A stretch of DNA of 64,000 nt, taken from Kushneria phyllosphaerae (lineage in GTDB: Bacteria; Pseudomonadota; Gammaproteobacteria; Pseudomonadales; Halomonadaceae). Under the pieces are notes generated by a model. The model did not search any database and was not told the origin of the DNA. It was given only the letters and a program-made list of their open reading frames with translations. Positions within the stretch are counted from its first letter, which is position 1; the number at the start of each line of letters is the position of its first letter. Shown here in pieces: positions 44,063-53,124 of the stretch. The stretch is taken from NCBI RefSeq assembly GCF_900312995.1, contig NZ_ONZI01000003.1:620001-684000 (forward strand), given 5' to 3'. The translations under genes were made by a program, and so were the position numbers.

Positions 44063-44833
44063 TCAACAAGCGTTGCGGGTGGCATGCATTAAAAACTCCC
44101 GGTTGCCGTCTCCTCCGGTAATCGGGCTGTCGCCCCAGTAGTGCAGAGTAAAACCTGTCTGCTGACAGCAGGTGCGTAGACGCGCTTCGACCTGCTCGTA
44201 GTGGCGTGCATCGCGCACGATGCCGCCACTGCCGATCTGCTCGGGGGAGAGCTCGAACTGTGGCTTGACCAGGCTGAGCAGGTGCGCACCGGCCGGCAGC
44301 AGCCTGGCCAGTTCGGGTATGATCAGCGTCTGGGAAATGAACGACACGTCCATGACCGCCCCCGCCAGCCCGTCGGGGGCCAGCGCCATGATCTGCTCGA
44401 CAGGCAGGTGGCGTGCATTGACGCCTTCCATGCAGTGCACCCGCTCATCGTCGCGCAACAGTGAGTCCAGCTGATCGTGACCGACTTCGATGCCGATCAC
44501 GCGCGCGGCGCCATGATGAAGCAGGCAGTCGGTAAATCCCCCCGTCGACTGGCCCACGTCCAGCAGGGTCAGCCCTTCTGGTGCCATGCCGGTGGCTTCG
44601 AGCAAGGCTTCAAGCTTGAGCCCGGCCCGGGAGACGTAGCGCTCCTCGGGGTCCTCCACGACATGAAACTCACTCTCTTCGGGCAGCTTCTCGCCGGGCC
44701 GGGTCAGGGTACGCGGCTGCCCTGCCTGGATCAGCTGTACCCGGCCGTGGCGAATCAGGCGCTGGGCGCGCGTGCGTGAACGTACCAGTGCCTGGGCGAC
44801 CAGAAGCTGATCGACACGTACCATCCTGCTCAT
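44063..44833 (-). CDS. tlyA: TlyA family rRNA 2'-O-methyltransferase
   Basis: 256 residues: an N-terminal S4 RNA-binding domain (VRVDQLLVAQALVRSRTRAQ) followed by an FtsJ-like methyltransferase with LLDVGQSTGGFTDCLL as SAM motif, and VMDVSFISQTLIIPEL and LVKPQFELSPEQIGSGGIV further on. Mycobacterial TlyA 2'-O-methylates cytidines in 16S and 23S rRNA; older annotations call it hemolysin A. AGGA lies seven bases before the ATG at 44833; an upstream ATG lies too close to it. It runs tail to tail with mscK, 4 bases between stops. Confidence 0.93.
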   Translation of the reverse strand: MSRMVRVDQLLVAQALVRSRTRAQRLIRHGRVQLIQAGQPRTLTRPGEKLPEESEFHVVEDPEERYVSRAGLKLEALLEATGMAPEGLTLLDVGQSTGGFTDCLLHHGAARVIGIEVGHDQLDSLLRDDERVHCMEGVNARHLPVEQIMALAPDGLAGAVMDVSFISQTLIIPELARLLPAGAHLLSLVKPQFELSPEQIGSGGIVRDARHYEQVEARLRTCCQQTGFTLHYWGDSPITGGDGNREFLMHATRNAC

Positions 44834-44896
44834 GTTCATGTCCTGCGGTGCAAGGGGGTGATGGCCCGCCGCCAATGTCCGGGCCCTTGATAAACG

Positions 44897-46012
44897 CTAT
44901 TCTACCTCGCCTGTGTCGGCATGCGAGCCGGCAGGATCATGAGGCGTAAAGATCATCTGCCAGCGATGTAGCAGTGCCTCCCGTTTGAGCGGGTCAATCA
45001 GCGCCAGAAGCCCCGGCACCAGTTGAATGGGCTCCAGTGAGGTAGCGGCAGGCGTGGCGTTGTCATCGGTCGGCAGCGGACTGCCCAGCGGCGTTCGGGT
45101 GGTCATGATCTGCTGGCCCTCACTTGAGGTGATAAAGGCCAGAAAGCGTCGGGCCATGTCGGGATGCGGCGCCGTTTTCGGAATCAGGGCCAGTCTTTGC
45201 AGGGCCAGGGCGTAATCATCAGGGACCTGCAGAACCAGCTCGGGATGGCTCTGAACGGCGCGGCGGGCGTAGGAGCCCATCAGGTTATAGCCGATCAGAT
45301 AGCGACCCTCGATCAGCCCCTTGAGCATCGCGGCGGTGGAATCCACCAGCTGAGTGTCGGCCTTGCCCATGGCCTCGAAAAGCGTCCAGGCCTCCGTGGA
45401 GCGCGCCACATCCTGCGCCACGGCCATAAAGCCGGTCGGGCTTCGAGCCGGGTCGTACGTCACGATGCGCCCGGTCAGCGCGTTGCGATGGTGATTCAAA
45501 AACGTCAACAGGCTGGCGTGATCCACTGGCGGCGGGCCCATGTCAGCCAGTTCCCGACGATAAACCATGACCAGCGGCTCATGGGTCAGCCCGATGAGCT
45601 CGTCGCGCCAGCGGGCGCTGTCCGGCCAGACAGGGTTGACCACACCATCGCCCAGCGACTGGGCCAGGCCTGCGTTGGCCAGCTGGTACTGCTGCGCCAT
45701 GGCCGAGGACATCAAAAGATCGACGTCGCGTGGTACCCCCTCGGGTTTCCGGCGTTCGCCACGTGAGGCATCGCGGTAGTCCAGCGTGATCTGCGGGTAG
45801 CGCTGGTGAAACGCTTCGAGCACCGGACGCAGAACATCGGCCTCTACAACGCCCTGAATGTTGAGCCTCTCGCTGCCCTTGCCCTGACACCGCATATGGC
45901 CCGGTGACGATGCGCAGCGCTCATCGGCGCTGGCGGTCACCACGGGTATCAGCAGTATCACGGACACCATGATCAACGCCGTGCGGTACAGGGTCCTGAG
46001 GGCATTCGGCAT
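44897..46012 (-). CDS. periplasmic substrate-binding protein of a kinase operon
   Basis: 371-residue secreted binding protein of the ferric-ion/2-aminoethylphosphonate type (SBP class with two alpha/beta lobes). Signal peptide near the N-terminus (TALIMVSVILLIPVVTASA). Recognisable pieces are RLNIQGVVEADVLRPVLEAF, VDLLMSSAMAQQYQLANAGL and LLTFLNHHRNALTGRIVTYD. Near the C-terminus PHPDMARRFLAFITSSEGQQ matches the usual last helix. It is co-transcribed with a histidine kinase (1-base overlap) and a response regulator, but no permease or ATPase lies nearby. The likely role is sensing a ligand for the kinase rather than transport; the ligand is unknown. Confidence 0.85.
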   Translation of the reverse strand: MPNALRTLYRTALIMVSVILLIPVVTASADERCASSPGHMRCQGKGSERLNIQGVVEADVLRPVLEAFHQRYPQITLDYRDASRGERRKPEGVPRDVDLLMSSAMAQQYQLANAGLAQSLGDGVVNPVWPDSARWRDELIGLTHEPLVMVYRRELADMGPPPVDHASLLTFLNHHRNALTGRIVTYDPARSPTGFMAVAQDVARSTEAWTLFEAMGKADTQLVDSTAAMLKGLIEGRYLIGYNLMGSYARRAVQSHPELVLQVPDDYALALQRLALIPKTAPHPDMARRFLAFITSSEGQQIMTTRTPLGSPLPTDDNATPAATSLEPIQLVPGLLALIDPLKREALLHRWQMIFTPHDPAGSHADTGEVE

Positions 46013-47379
46013 CAGCAGGCAGTCTCGGGCAGATGTAGACCAATCATGAAATCACCATTGGCCGCGTGTCTCATGATCATGTGACCGTCATGGGTCCGGG
46101 CCACCCCGTCGGCAATGGCCAGCCCCAGGCCGCTGCCGGGCCCCTGCTCCTGATCACGGTAAAACGGACGCAGGACCTCCGCCCGGGCGCTGGCATGGAT
46201 GCCCGGGCCGTCGTCTTCGACATAAAGCACGCGGTCGGTGGCATCGATGCCCACGGTCACCCGGCTGCGGGCGTAGCGCAGGGCATTGTCGATCAGATTG
46301 CTCAGCGCTTCTTCAAGCTGCCAGTCATCGCCCTGGACGGTCAGCGCCGGGCAGTGCTCGGCAAGACCCAGATCAATGCCGGCGCGGTCGGCGGCGGGCA
46401 GAAAACGTATCAGCGTCTCCCGGGCGAGTGTCTCCAGTGATACCGGTTGTCGCGTCAAGGGCGCCTGCGGGGAGTCAAGGCGTGTCAGTGACAGCAGCTG
46501 CTCGGCCAGGCGGGTAGCGCGTCGGGTGCCACCCTGTATTTCCTGCAGGGCCTGCTGCCAGTGGGCCGTGTCACTGCTTCGAAGGGCCAGCTCTGCGCTG
46601 GCGGCGATACCGGCCAGAGGCGTGCGCAACTGATGGGAAGCGTCACCGATAAAGCGCTGCTCGTGAATGCGCACCTGTCGCTGGCGGGCCAGAAGGGCGT
46701 TCAGCGCCTCAAGCAGCTCCTGAAGCTCGCGCGGCACGCTCATGTCGATCGGCGAAAGATCGTGCGCCGAGCGGGCCTTTAATTTCGTACGCAGATGCGC
46801 CAGGGGATTCAGGGCCAGACGCAGGGTCATCAATAGCCCTGCCAGCGCCAGCACTACGATGCCCGCCAGGCGCAGGCTGCTGTCGCGAAACAGTGCCAGG
46901 GTCATGGCCCGACGCGCTTCCAGTGTATGTGCCACCAGCAGAGTATAGGGTTCGCGGTGATGCCAGGCGGTCAGGCGAGCGCCCAGCGCCCCGACGCGCA
47001 GTGACAGGCCATTGAGGTTGGCCGAAACGGTGCGGAAGGTGCCGGGTGTCGGCAGGGGCGACATCAGCGCGTTGAGATCGGCATTGCCACTGACAGCGTG
47101 TCCCTTATGGTCAACCAGCGTATAAAAAACCCGCTCATCGCCCTGAGGGGCCAGCATGTTGAGTGCCGAGGCGGGCACATCAAACCAGAGTCGGCCATCG
47201 CGCCAGCTGACATGATCGCTCATGACCTGGGCGGCTGATGACAGCAAACGATCATGGACACGATCGGCGCTGCGCTGCGCACTGTACCAGGACTGGAGCA
47301 GCAGCAGGACACAGGTCAGCAGTAACAGCACGGTGAGCCCGCCCAGAAGGCGCCGATGAAGACTGGCAGCAGGGGACAC
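46012..47379 (-). CDS. sensor histidine kinase, TctE/QseC-like
   Basis: 455 residues: membrane helix (about 11-30), a periplasmic sensor of about 130 residues (32-165), second helix (172-190), a short HAMP-like link, then HisKA with the phosphoacceptor DASHQLRTPL (His249). The ATPase domain has NLIDNALRYA (N box), DDGPGI (G1) and GSGLGLAI (G2). It sits 3 bases after the response regulator and overlaps the binding-protein gene by 1 base. The periplasmic domain is small enough to contact the co-encoded binding protein; that contact is inferred. Confidence 0.92.
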   Translation of the reverse strand: MSPAASLHRRLLGGLTVLLLLTCVLLLLQSWYSAQRSADRVHDRLLSSAAQVMSDHVSWRDGRLWFDVPASALNMLAPQGDERVFYTLVDHKGHAVSGNADLNALMSPLPTPGTFRTVSANLNGLSLRVGALGARLTAWHHREPYTLLVAHTLEARRAMTLALFRDSSLRLAGIVVLALAGLLMTLRLALNPLAHLRTKLKARSAHDLSPIDMSVPRELQELLEALNALLARQRQVRIHEQRFIGDASHQLRTPLAGIAASAELALRSSDTAHWQQALQEIQGGTRRATRLAEQLLSLTRLDSPQAPLTRQPVSLETLARETLIRFLPAADRAGIDLGLAEHCPALTVQGDDWQLEEALSNLIDNALRYARSRVTVGIDATDRVLYVEDDGPGIHASARAEVLRPFYRDQEQGPGSGLGLAIADGVARTHDGHMIMRHAANGDFMIGLHLPETAC

Positions 47380-47382
47380 GGT

Positions 47383-48051
47383 CTAGTTCAACTCCAGACG
47401 ATAGCCCATGCCACGTACGGTGCGAATGCGGACATCGCTGCCCTCCAGGCGTCGACGCAGCCGATGAATATAGACCTCAAGGGCATTGTCTCCCGGCAGA
47501 TCATCGCCGCCGAAGGCTTCGAGCATGAGATCCGCGCGGCTGATGATCTGTTCACCGTGGCGCAGCAGACAGGCGAGCAGGTGCTGTTCGCGGGAGGGAA
47601 GTGCCATGGCAGTCTTGTTCAGCTCCAGCCGCTGGGTCGGCACGTGTAGCATGAGCTGACCCAGCGCCAGGGTGTCAGGGGCCGTCGGCCGTGCACGGCG
47701 CAAAAGGGCACGTACGCGTGCCTCGAACTCACTGAGCGAGAAGGGCTTGGTCAGGTAGTCATCAGCACCCAGATCCAGACCGGCCACGCGGTCCTCAACC
47801 GAGGCGCGGGCGGTCAGAATCAGCACCGGGGTCAGGCGATCATGTCCACGCAGGGTGGTGAGTACCTCAAGGCCGCTGCGATAGGGCAGGTTGAGATCCA
47901 GAATCACCAGATCAAGCCTTCGGGGAGTTATGAGGTAGTCGCAGGCGTGATCACCGCGCGTCATGACGTCTACCTGATCATCATGCTCACGCAGCAGGGT
48001 TTCAAGAGTCTGTGCCAGCAGCACATCATCTTCGATGAGCAGTAGCGCCAT
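47383..48051 (-). CDS. OmpR/PhoB-type response regulator, TctD-like
   Basis: 222 residues: receiver domain with the acidic pocket LLLIEDD, phospho-acceptor Asp52 (VILDLNLP), Thr80 and Lys102 (YLTKPF). The C-terminal winged helix has EVYIHRLRRRLEGSDVRIRTVRGMGYRL. The ATG at 48051 follows GGAGCC with 5 bases spacing; the very long upstream in-frame extension is not coding and runs across the ffs gene. First gene of the operon regulator-kinase-binding protein. Tandem 20-base repeats at 48124-48163 lie about 70 bases upstream and could be its own site. Confidence 0.93.
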   Translation of the reverse strand: MALLLIEDDVLLAQTLETLLREHDDQVDVMTRGDHACDYLITPRRLDLVILDLNLPYRSGLEVLTTLRGHDRLTPVLILTARASVEDRVAGLDLGADDYLTKPFSLSEFEARVRALLRRARPTAPDTLALGQLMLHVPTQRLELNKTAMALPSREQHLLACLLRHGEQIISRADLMLEAFGGDDLPGDNALEVYIHRLRRRLEGSDVRIRTVRGMGYRLELN

Positions 48052-48123
48052 GAAGGCTCCGCAGCGACCGAACGCAAAAGAAGAGGGGAGTCTACCCTGG
48101 GCGGGTGGCGTATCACGACTGTT

Positions 48124-48163
48124 GTGATCGTTTGCTGGCATCCGTGATCGTTTGCCGGCATCG
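48124..48163. repeat. tandem 20-nt direct repeat upstream of the response regulator
   Basis: GTGATCGTTTGCTGGCATCC followed at once by GTGATCGTTTGCCGGCATCG (two mismatches). Spacing of one repeat equals about two helical turns, as for OmpR-family binding sites. It lies between the divergently read ffs and the regulator operon. Confidence 0.65.
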
Positions 48164-48164
48164 C

Positions 48165-48194
48165 TTGCGATGGTGGGAACCGTGCTGTTAAGAT
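48165..48194 (+). promoter_or_regulatory. possible ffs promoter
   Basis: TTGCGA (48165-48170), 18-base spacer, TAAGAT (48189-48194), followed by GCGCGC, a stable-RNA-like discriminator. It would leave a leader of about 55 bases before the mature 4.5S RNA, to be removed by RNase P. Moderate match only. Confidence 0.45.
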
Positions 48195-48258
48195 GCGCGC
48201 TCGGTTGATCAGGGGCTGGCCAGTGGCCGGCAAATATCATGCCCTGACCTCCGGTGAT

Positions 48259-48373
48259 GGTGACCCTTGATGGTCCTCTCGCAACGCGATATCGCGAACC
48301 CCGCCAGGCCCGGAAGGGAGCAACGGTAGTGATGGATGCGTGTGCCGGGATGTGGCTGTTGAGGGTCGCCACC
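48259..48373 (+). ncRNA. ffs: signal recognition particle 4.5S RNA
   Basis: The conserved SRP domain IV is clear: CCAGGCCCGGAAGGGAGCA in the tetraloop and internal-loop region, then GATGCGTGTGCCGGGATGTG on the other side, as in E. coli 4.5S RNA. The outer ends GGTGACCCT and AGGGTCGCC pair to close the rod. Ends are estimated from this pairing to within a few bases. Its place just ahead of dnaX-ybaB-recR is common in gammaproteobacteria. Confidence 0.93.
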
Positions 48374-48624
48374 CTTCTCTGCAATGACCTCCTCCTGTAT
48401 TGATTTTCGATTCGACCTTCGAGCCGACACTCTTTTGCTGTCTGCCTGTTTCTGCGTGTTCGAACCTTTGCCCTGCCGCCACGCGGCAACAATGACACCG
48501 GCCCCTGGCAGGGATTGATTGGCGCGTGTACGTCCAGCCGATAGAATGGTCGGCCTATCCATCGGATCGACGACCCTTGCGTGCGTCGACACTTCACCGC
48601 TTTGATTACAGGCTATCGCGCTGC

Positions 48625-50811
48625 ATGAGCTATCAGGTACTGGCCCGCAAATGGCGGCCGCGCACATTTCATGAGCTGATAGGACAGGAGCATGTCAGTC
48701 GTGCGCTGGTCAATGCGCTTGATCAGGGGCGGCTGCATCATGCCTATCTGTTTACCGGGACGCGTGGGGTGGGCAAGACCACGCTGGCCCGCATTCTGGC
48801 CAAGTGCCTGAACTGTGAAACCGGCGTCACGTCACGCCCATGCGGTCAGTGCCGAACGTGTCAGGACATCGATCAGGGTCGCTTTGTCGATCTGATCGAG
48901 GTGGACGCCGCCTCTCGTACCCGCGTTGAAGATACCCGCGAGCTGCTTGATAACGTGCAGTACGCGCCCACCCAAGGACGTTACAAGGTGTACCTCATTG
49001 ATGAGGTGCACATGCTGTCGACCCACAGTTTCAATGCGCTTTTGAAGACGCTGGAAGAGCCACCACCGCACGTACGCTTTCTGCTGGCGACCACCGATCC
49101 GCAGAAGCTGCCCATTACGGTGCTGTCGCGCTGTTTGCAGTTTGCCCTCAAGCGCATGACGCCCGAGCGCATCGTCGACCATCTTGGCCATGTGCTCACT
49201 CAGGAACAGACCGCCTTTGATACCGCAGCGCTCTGGCTGCTGGGCCGTGCCGCCGATGGCTCGATGCGCGATGCCATGTCGCTGACCGATCAGGCCATTG
49301 CCTTTGGTCATGGTGAAGTGCGTGAACACGATGTCATCGCGATGCTCGGCACGCTGGATCATCGCCAGATTCTGGCGCTGGCCGAATCGCTGGCCGGAGG
49401 CGATGCCGCTGACGTGCTGGCAAGAGTGGCGCATCTGGCCGAGCAGGGTCCCGACTTTGCGGGTGTGTTGGATGCCCTGTGTGGCGTCTTTCACCGGCTG
49501 GCCATCGCGCAAATGGTGCCGGCGGCACTGGACAATGCCCAGGGGGATCGCGAGGCGCTGGTCGCACTGGCTGCGCACTTCACGCCCGAAGACGTGCAGC
49601 TTTACTATCAGATTGCGCTGAACGGCCGCGGTGACATGGACAATGCTCCGGAGCAGCGAACGGCGCTGGAGATGACGCTGCTGCGCATGCTGGCCTTCCG
49701 CCCGCAGGGCGCCCCAGCTCCGGATCACAAGCCGCTGCCGATACGCGGTAACGTGTCGACGCCGACGCCTTCGACGGATACCGCCGCGGCCCACCAGGAG
49801 GGCCCGCAGGAAACCCCTGCCGATGAGCCATCTGAATCGGACGACCCGGCGGCGCAGGCGCTCGCCCCCGAGCCTCCGATGTCGCCCCCGACAGCGCCGG
49901 TTGAGGTGGCTGCGCCCGAGACCTCTCATGTTGAATTTTCAGCGTCGGCTTCCGCGCCGGTTCCCGCGCCGCCCTGGAATGACGATGACGCGGCGGCCTC
50001 GCTGGCCGACGCTGCAGAGAGCGCCGCCTATGGCGAGGCGTTTCATGAGGAGGTCGGGGAGGATGTGCCCGCTGATCATCCTCAGCCGGGCGTCACGCCT
50101 GAGGTGCCCGAGGTGTCGGATACCCATCAGGCCCTGTTTGGGGCGGCACCCGCTCAGGCACCGCCGGTAGAACCGGGCAGTGAGGTCCTGGTCGATGACG
50201 ATGAGCAGGACGCCCCGCTTGATGAGTACATGAACGAAGCGGTCGGCGATTATGCCGCAGGTCAGGCTCAGGCACTGGCGGCGATGGTTGAAGGGCTTTC
50301 CGATGAACCCTCCCTGGATGAGCCGGAGGCGCCGAAAGACGATGAAACGTCAAACGCCGAGGTCGGCCACCATGCCCTCCCGGTCAAGGCAGATCATACG
50401 CCGATCGACAACGCGGGCTGGCTTGAACTCTTTCCCGGGCTCGGGCTTTCAGGCATGACCGCCAATCTGGTGGCCAACTGCATTGTGCGCCATGATGATG
50501 GTCAGCATCTCGGGATGTGGTTGCACCACTCCCAGAGCGCCATGAATGCCGAAGTACATCGGGAGCGTCTTGAAAAGGCCCTGGCCGCGCGCGGTCTGTC
50601 GCGCCGGGTCAGTATTGAGGTGGGCGAGATAGATGAACAGATCGAAACGCCTGCCCGCCGCCGTGCAAGGCTTGAAAAGGCGCGATTGCAGCGTGCCATT
50701 GAAGCCTTGCGTGATGACCCGCATATTCAGTCTCTACAGGAAGTATTCGGCGCCCGTCTGCTGGAGCGCAGCGTGACCTCGTTCGAGCGGGATGATGCTG
50801 GTAACAGCTGA
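48625..50811 (+). CDS. dnaX: DNA polymerase III subunit tau (DnaX)
   Basis: Clamp-loader ATPase and replisome organiser. From the ATG at 48625: MSYQVLARKWRPRTFHELIG, Walker A GTRGVGKTT, a zinc-binding Cys cluster (CLNCETGVTSRPCGQCRTC), DEVHML with LEEPPPHV, and the SRC sensor motif in VLSRCLQFALKRM. A long acidic, Pro/Ala-rich linker fills about residues 375-600, then the tau C-terminal domain that binds the polymerase core. Length 728. I see no A AAA AAG slippery site as used in E. coli for the short gamma form, so gamma is either absent or made otherwise. The Shine-Dalgarno is weak. Confidence 0.95.
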   Translation: MSYQVLARKWRPRTFHELIGQEHVSRALVNALDQGRLHHAYLFTGTRGVGKTTLARILAKCLNCETGVTSRPCGQCRTCQDIDQGRFVDLIEVDAASRTRVEDTRELLDNVQYAPTQGRYKVYLIDEVHMLSTHSFNALLKTLEEPPPHVRFLLATTDPQKLPITVLSRCLQFALKRMTPERIVDHLGHVLTQEQTAFDTAALWLLGRAADGSMRDAMSLTDQAIAFGHGEVREHDVIAMLGTLDHRQILALAESLAGGDAADVLARVAHLAEQGPDFAGVLDALCGVFHRLAIAQMVPAALDNAQGDREALVALAAHFTPEDVQLYYQIALNGRGDMDNAPEQRTALEMTLLRMLAFRPQGAPAPDHKPLPIRGNVSTPTPSTDTAAAHQEGPQETPADEPSESDDPAAQALAPEPPMSPPTAPVEVAAPETSHVEFSASASAPVPAPPWNDDDAAASLADAAESAAYGEAFHEEVGEDVPADHPQPGVTPEVPEVSDTHQALFGAAPAQAPPVEPGSEVLVDDDEQDAPLDEYMNEAVGDYAAGQAQALAAMVEGLSDEPSLDEPEAPKDDETSNAEVGHHALPVKADHTPIDNAGWLELFPGLGLSGMTANLVANCIVRHDDGQHLGMWLHHSQSAMNAEVHRERLEKALAARGLSRRVSIEVGEIDEQIETPARRRARLEKARLQRAIEALRDDPHIQSLQEVFGARLLERSVTSFERDDAGNS

Positions 50812-50861
50812 CCATGGCGATCGACAACAGTTTGATTTAACGACTCTTGAGGGAAGCAATC

Positions 50862-51188
50862 ATGATGAAGGGTGGCATGGGCAACCTGATGAAGCAGGCT
50901 CAGGAAATGCAGGACAAGATGCAAAAGGTGCAGGAAGAAATTGCCGACACCGAAGTGCATGGCGAAGCCGGTGCCGGCATGGTCAAGGTGACCATGAACG
51001 GTCGGCACGATGTCACCTCGATCGATCTTGATCCGGCCATCATGCAGGAAGACAAGGAATTTCTTGAAGACCTGCTCGCAGCGGCCATCAATGACGCCGT
51101 GCGCAAGGTAGAAGTGAACTCGCGCACCAAAATGGAAGAAGCCACTCAGGGGCTTAATCTGCCGCCTGGCTTCAAGATGCCGTTCTAG
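50862..51188 (+). CDS. ybaB: YbaB/EbfC nucleoid-associated protein
   Basis: 108-residue DNA-binding dimer. It opens with the family signature [15 protein letters not shown] and ends PPGFKMPF as in E. coli YbaB. GAGGGA lies about seven bases ahead. Between dnaX and recR, with small gaps; an operon is likely. Its relation to recombination or the nucleoid comes from the family. Confidence 0.95.
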   Translation: MMKGGMGNLMKQAQEMQDKMQKVQEEIADTEVHGEAGAGMVKVTMNGRHDVTSIDLDPAIMQEDKEFLEDLLAAAINDAVRKVEVNSRTKMEEATQGLNLPPGFKMPF

Positions 51189-51202
51189 GATACGCGCACT
51201 TC

Positions 51203-51817
51203 ATGGCGACATTTTCACCGCTGATTGACCGTTTGCTTGAAACGCTGCGTGTGTTGCCGGGCGTTGGTCCCCGCACGGCGCAGCGCATGGCCTTTCACCT
51301 GCTGGAGCGTGACCGCGAGGGCGGGCGGCGACTGGCACAGGTGCTGGGTGAGGCACTCGAGAAGGTGGGTTACTGCGAGCAATGCCGTAATCTGACAGAA
51401 AGCCGGCTGTGCAGCATCTGCGAGGATACGCGGCGCGACGATCACGCCCTGTGTGTGGTGGAGTCTCCGGCGGATCTGCTGGCCATCGAAGAGGCCGGCG
51501 GCTTTCGCGGACGCTACTTCGTGCTGCATGGCCATCTCTCGCCCATTGATGGCGTTGGCCCGGAGGATCTGGGGCTGGATCAACTGGAAGCGCTGGTGCA
51601 CCAGCAGCAAATAGAAGAGCTGATTCTTGCCACCAATCCCACCGTGGAAGGCGAGGCGACCGCGCACTACATTGCCGAACAGCTTCGAGCGCTAGGCGTG
51701 CGCTGCTCGCGCCTGGCTTACGGCGTGCCCATGGGCGGCGAGCTTGAGTATGTCGATGGCGGCACACTGTCGCGTGCGTTCATGGGGCGCCTGCCCTTTG
51801 GCGAGCCGGGGCAGTAG
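51203..51817 (+). CDS. recR: recombination protein RecR
   Basis: Mediator of RecA loading in the RecFOR pathway. The 204 residues contain the helix-hairpin-helix [17 protein letters not shown], a C4 zinc finger ([19 protein letters not shown]), a Toprim domain starting [14 protein letters not shown], and the C-terminal [17 protein letters not shown]. It starts 14 bases after ybaB. Confidence 0.97.
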   Translation: MATFSPLIDRLLETLRVLPGVGPRTAQRMAFHLLERDREGGRRLAQVLGEALEKVGYCEQCRNLTESRLCSICEDTRRDDHALCVVESPADLLAIEEAGGFRGRYFVLHGHLSPIDGVGPEDLGLDQLEALVHQQQIEELILATNPTVEGEATAHYIAEQLRALGVRCSRLAYGVPMGGELEYVDGGTLSRAFMGRLPFGEPGQ

Positions 51818-51865
51818 ATCAGTGTTGTGGCGGGTGGCCGCTGAAGGCTGAACGTTACGGATGCG

Positions 51866-51897
51866 ACAGGCCGCCCTGCGGCCTGTTTTATTTTATT
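51866..51897 (+). terminator. intrinsic terminator after recR
   Basis: ACAGGCCGC/GCGGCCTGT stem with a CCT loop, followed by TTTATTTTATT. It closes dnaX-ybaB-recR; rnd begins about 40 bases later. Confidence 0.88.
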
Positions 51898-51936
51898 CCC
51901 TGTCGGCCCGAAGGTCGGCAGGCGGCTGTAGACAAA

Positions 51937-53097
51937 ATGACCATGCCCACTGATGTAACCTGGCACTTTATCGATACCGAAGAGGCGCTCGAGCGCGCCT
52001 GCACCGATCTGGCAACCCGTGAGGTGATCGGGGTAGACACCGAGTTCATGCGCGAAACCACCTTCTATCCGGTGCCTGCACTGATTCAGCTGGGTGATGC
52101 CGAGGTCGTCTATCTGATCGACCCGACCGTGATCGCGCCTACCAAGTCGCTGCGCACGCTGCTGGGAGATGAAGGGCCGCTGAAGATACTGCACGCCTGC
52201 AGTGAAGACATGGAGATCTTCACGCTCTGGGTGGGGGATGTGCCGTCACCGCTGGTGGACACCCAGATGGCCCACGCTCTGCTGGGCACGGAGAATTCCA
52301 TCAGCTATCAACGGCTGGTGGATCACTGGGAGCAACAGCATGTGCCCAAGGGGGAGACCCGCTCCAACTGGCTGCAGCGTCCGCTGAGTGAAGAGCAGTG
52401 TCGCTATGCCGCGCTGGATGTGGTGTGGCTGGCATCGATCTGGCAGCGCCAGCAGGCACGTCTTCGCGAGCAGGACCGCCTTGAATGGCTGCTCGAGGAC
52501 TGTCATGCCCTCGTTGAGGCCGCAAGAGGCCCGCGCGATGATGCGCGCTGGTATCTGCGTCATCGCAACGCCTGGCGACTGGAACCACGACAGCTGGCAG
52601 CCTTTCAGCGATTGTGTGTCTGGCGCGAACGTGCCGTGCGTGAGCGCAACCTGCCGCGCAACTGGCTGGCCAGTGATGCCATGCTCATGGAAATGGCCGC
52701 GGCGCTGCCGAGCAATCGCTATGAGCTGTCCCGGGTCGATGGCATCAAGCCCGCCCTGATCAAGCGCGAAGGCGATACGCTTCTGGCACTGATCGAAGAG
52801 GCGGTACGACTGGAGGCGTCCGGCTTGCCCGCGCCCCTGCCTTCGCCGGTCAGCGATGCGTACAAAAAACGCATGAAGGCGTTAAAGGCCGCGGTCAATG
52901 AGCGCGCTGCGGCGCTGTCATTGCCTTCCGAGGTCCTTGTGACGCGTCGCGAGCTCGAGCGCTGGATCAGTGCCGATCTTCAGCGCACCGACTGGCCTTT
53001 ACTGAGCGGCTGGCGCGGCGATGTTCTTAACGATGCTCTGGTGTCGGCCCTGTCAGGGGATGCTCGTGCCCGCGCTTCGGCCCCTGATGCGCCCTGA
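51937..53097 (+). CDS. rnd: ribonuclease D
   Basis: 3'-5' exoribonuclease for tRNA maturation. DEDDy motifs: VDTEFMRETTFYPVP (D34, E36), the HACSEDMEIF block, and CRYAALDVVWLASIW with its Tyr and Asp. An HRDC domain follows in the second half (REQDRLEWLLED to RVDGIKPALIKREGD), with another in the last part, as in E. coli. 386 residues. Heads the conserved set rnd-ycgL-ycgN. Confidence 0.95.
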   Translation: MTMPTDVTWHFIDTEEALERACTDLATREVIGVDTEFMRETTFYPVPALIQLGDAEVVYLIDPTVIAPTKSLRTLLGDEGPLKILHACSEDMEIFTLWVGDVPSPLVDTQMAHALLGTENSISYQRLVDHWEQQHVPKGETRSNWLQRPLSEEQCRYAALDVVWLASIWQRQQARLREQDRLEWLLEDCHALVEAARGPRDDARWYLRHRNAWRLEPRQLAAFQRLCVWRERAVRERNLPRNWLASDAMLMEMAAALPSNRYELSRVDGIKPALIKREGDTLLALIEEAVRLEASGLPAPLPSPVSDAYKKRMKALKAAVNERAAALSLPSEVLVTRRELERWISADLQRTDWPLLSGWRGDVLNDALVSALSGDARARASAPDAP

Positions 53098-53124
53098 AGC
53101 GGCCCTGTATTGGCGGAGATCCTA

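Noticed and set aside
44063..44833. Hemolysin A
   Set aside because: An old name for TlyA; the domains are S4 plus FtsJ methyltransferase, an RNA modification enzyme and not a toxin.
48052..48597. N-terminal extension of the response regulator frame
   Set aside because: It would run through ffs and its control region; the receiver domain begins at 48051 with a proper ribosome-binding site.
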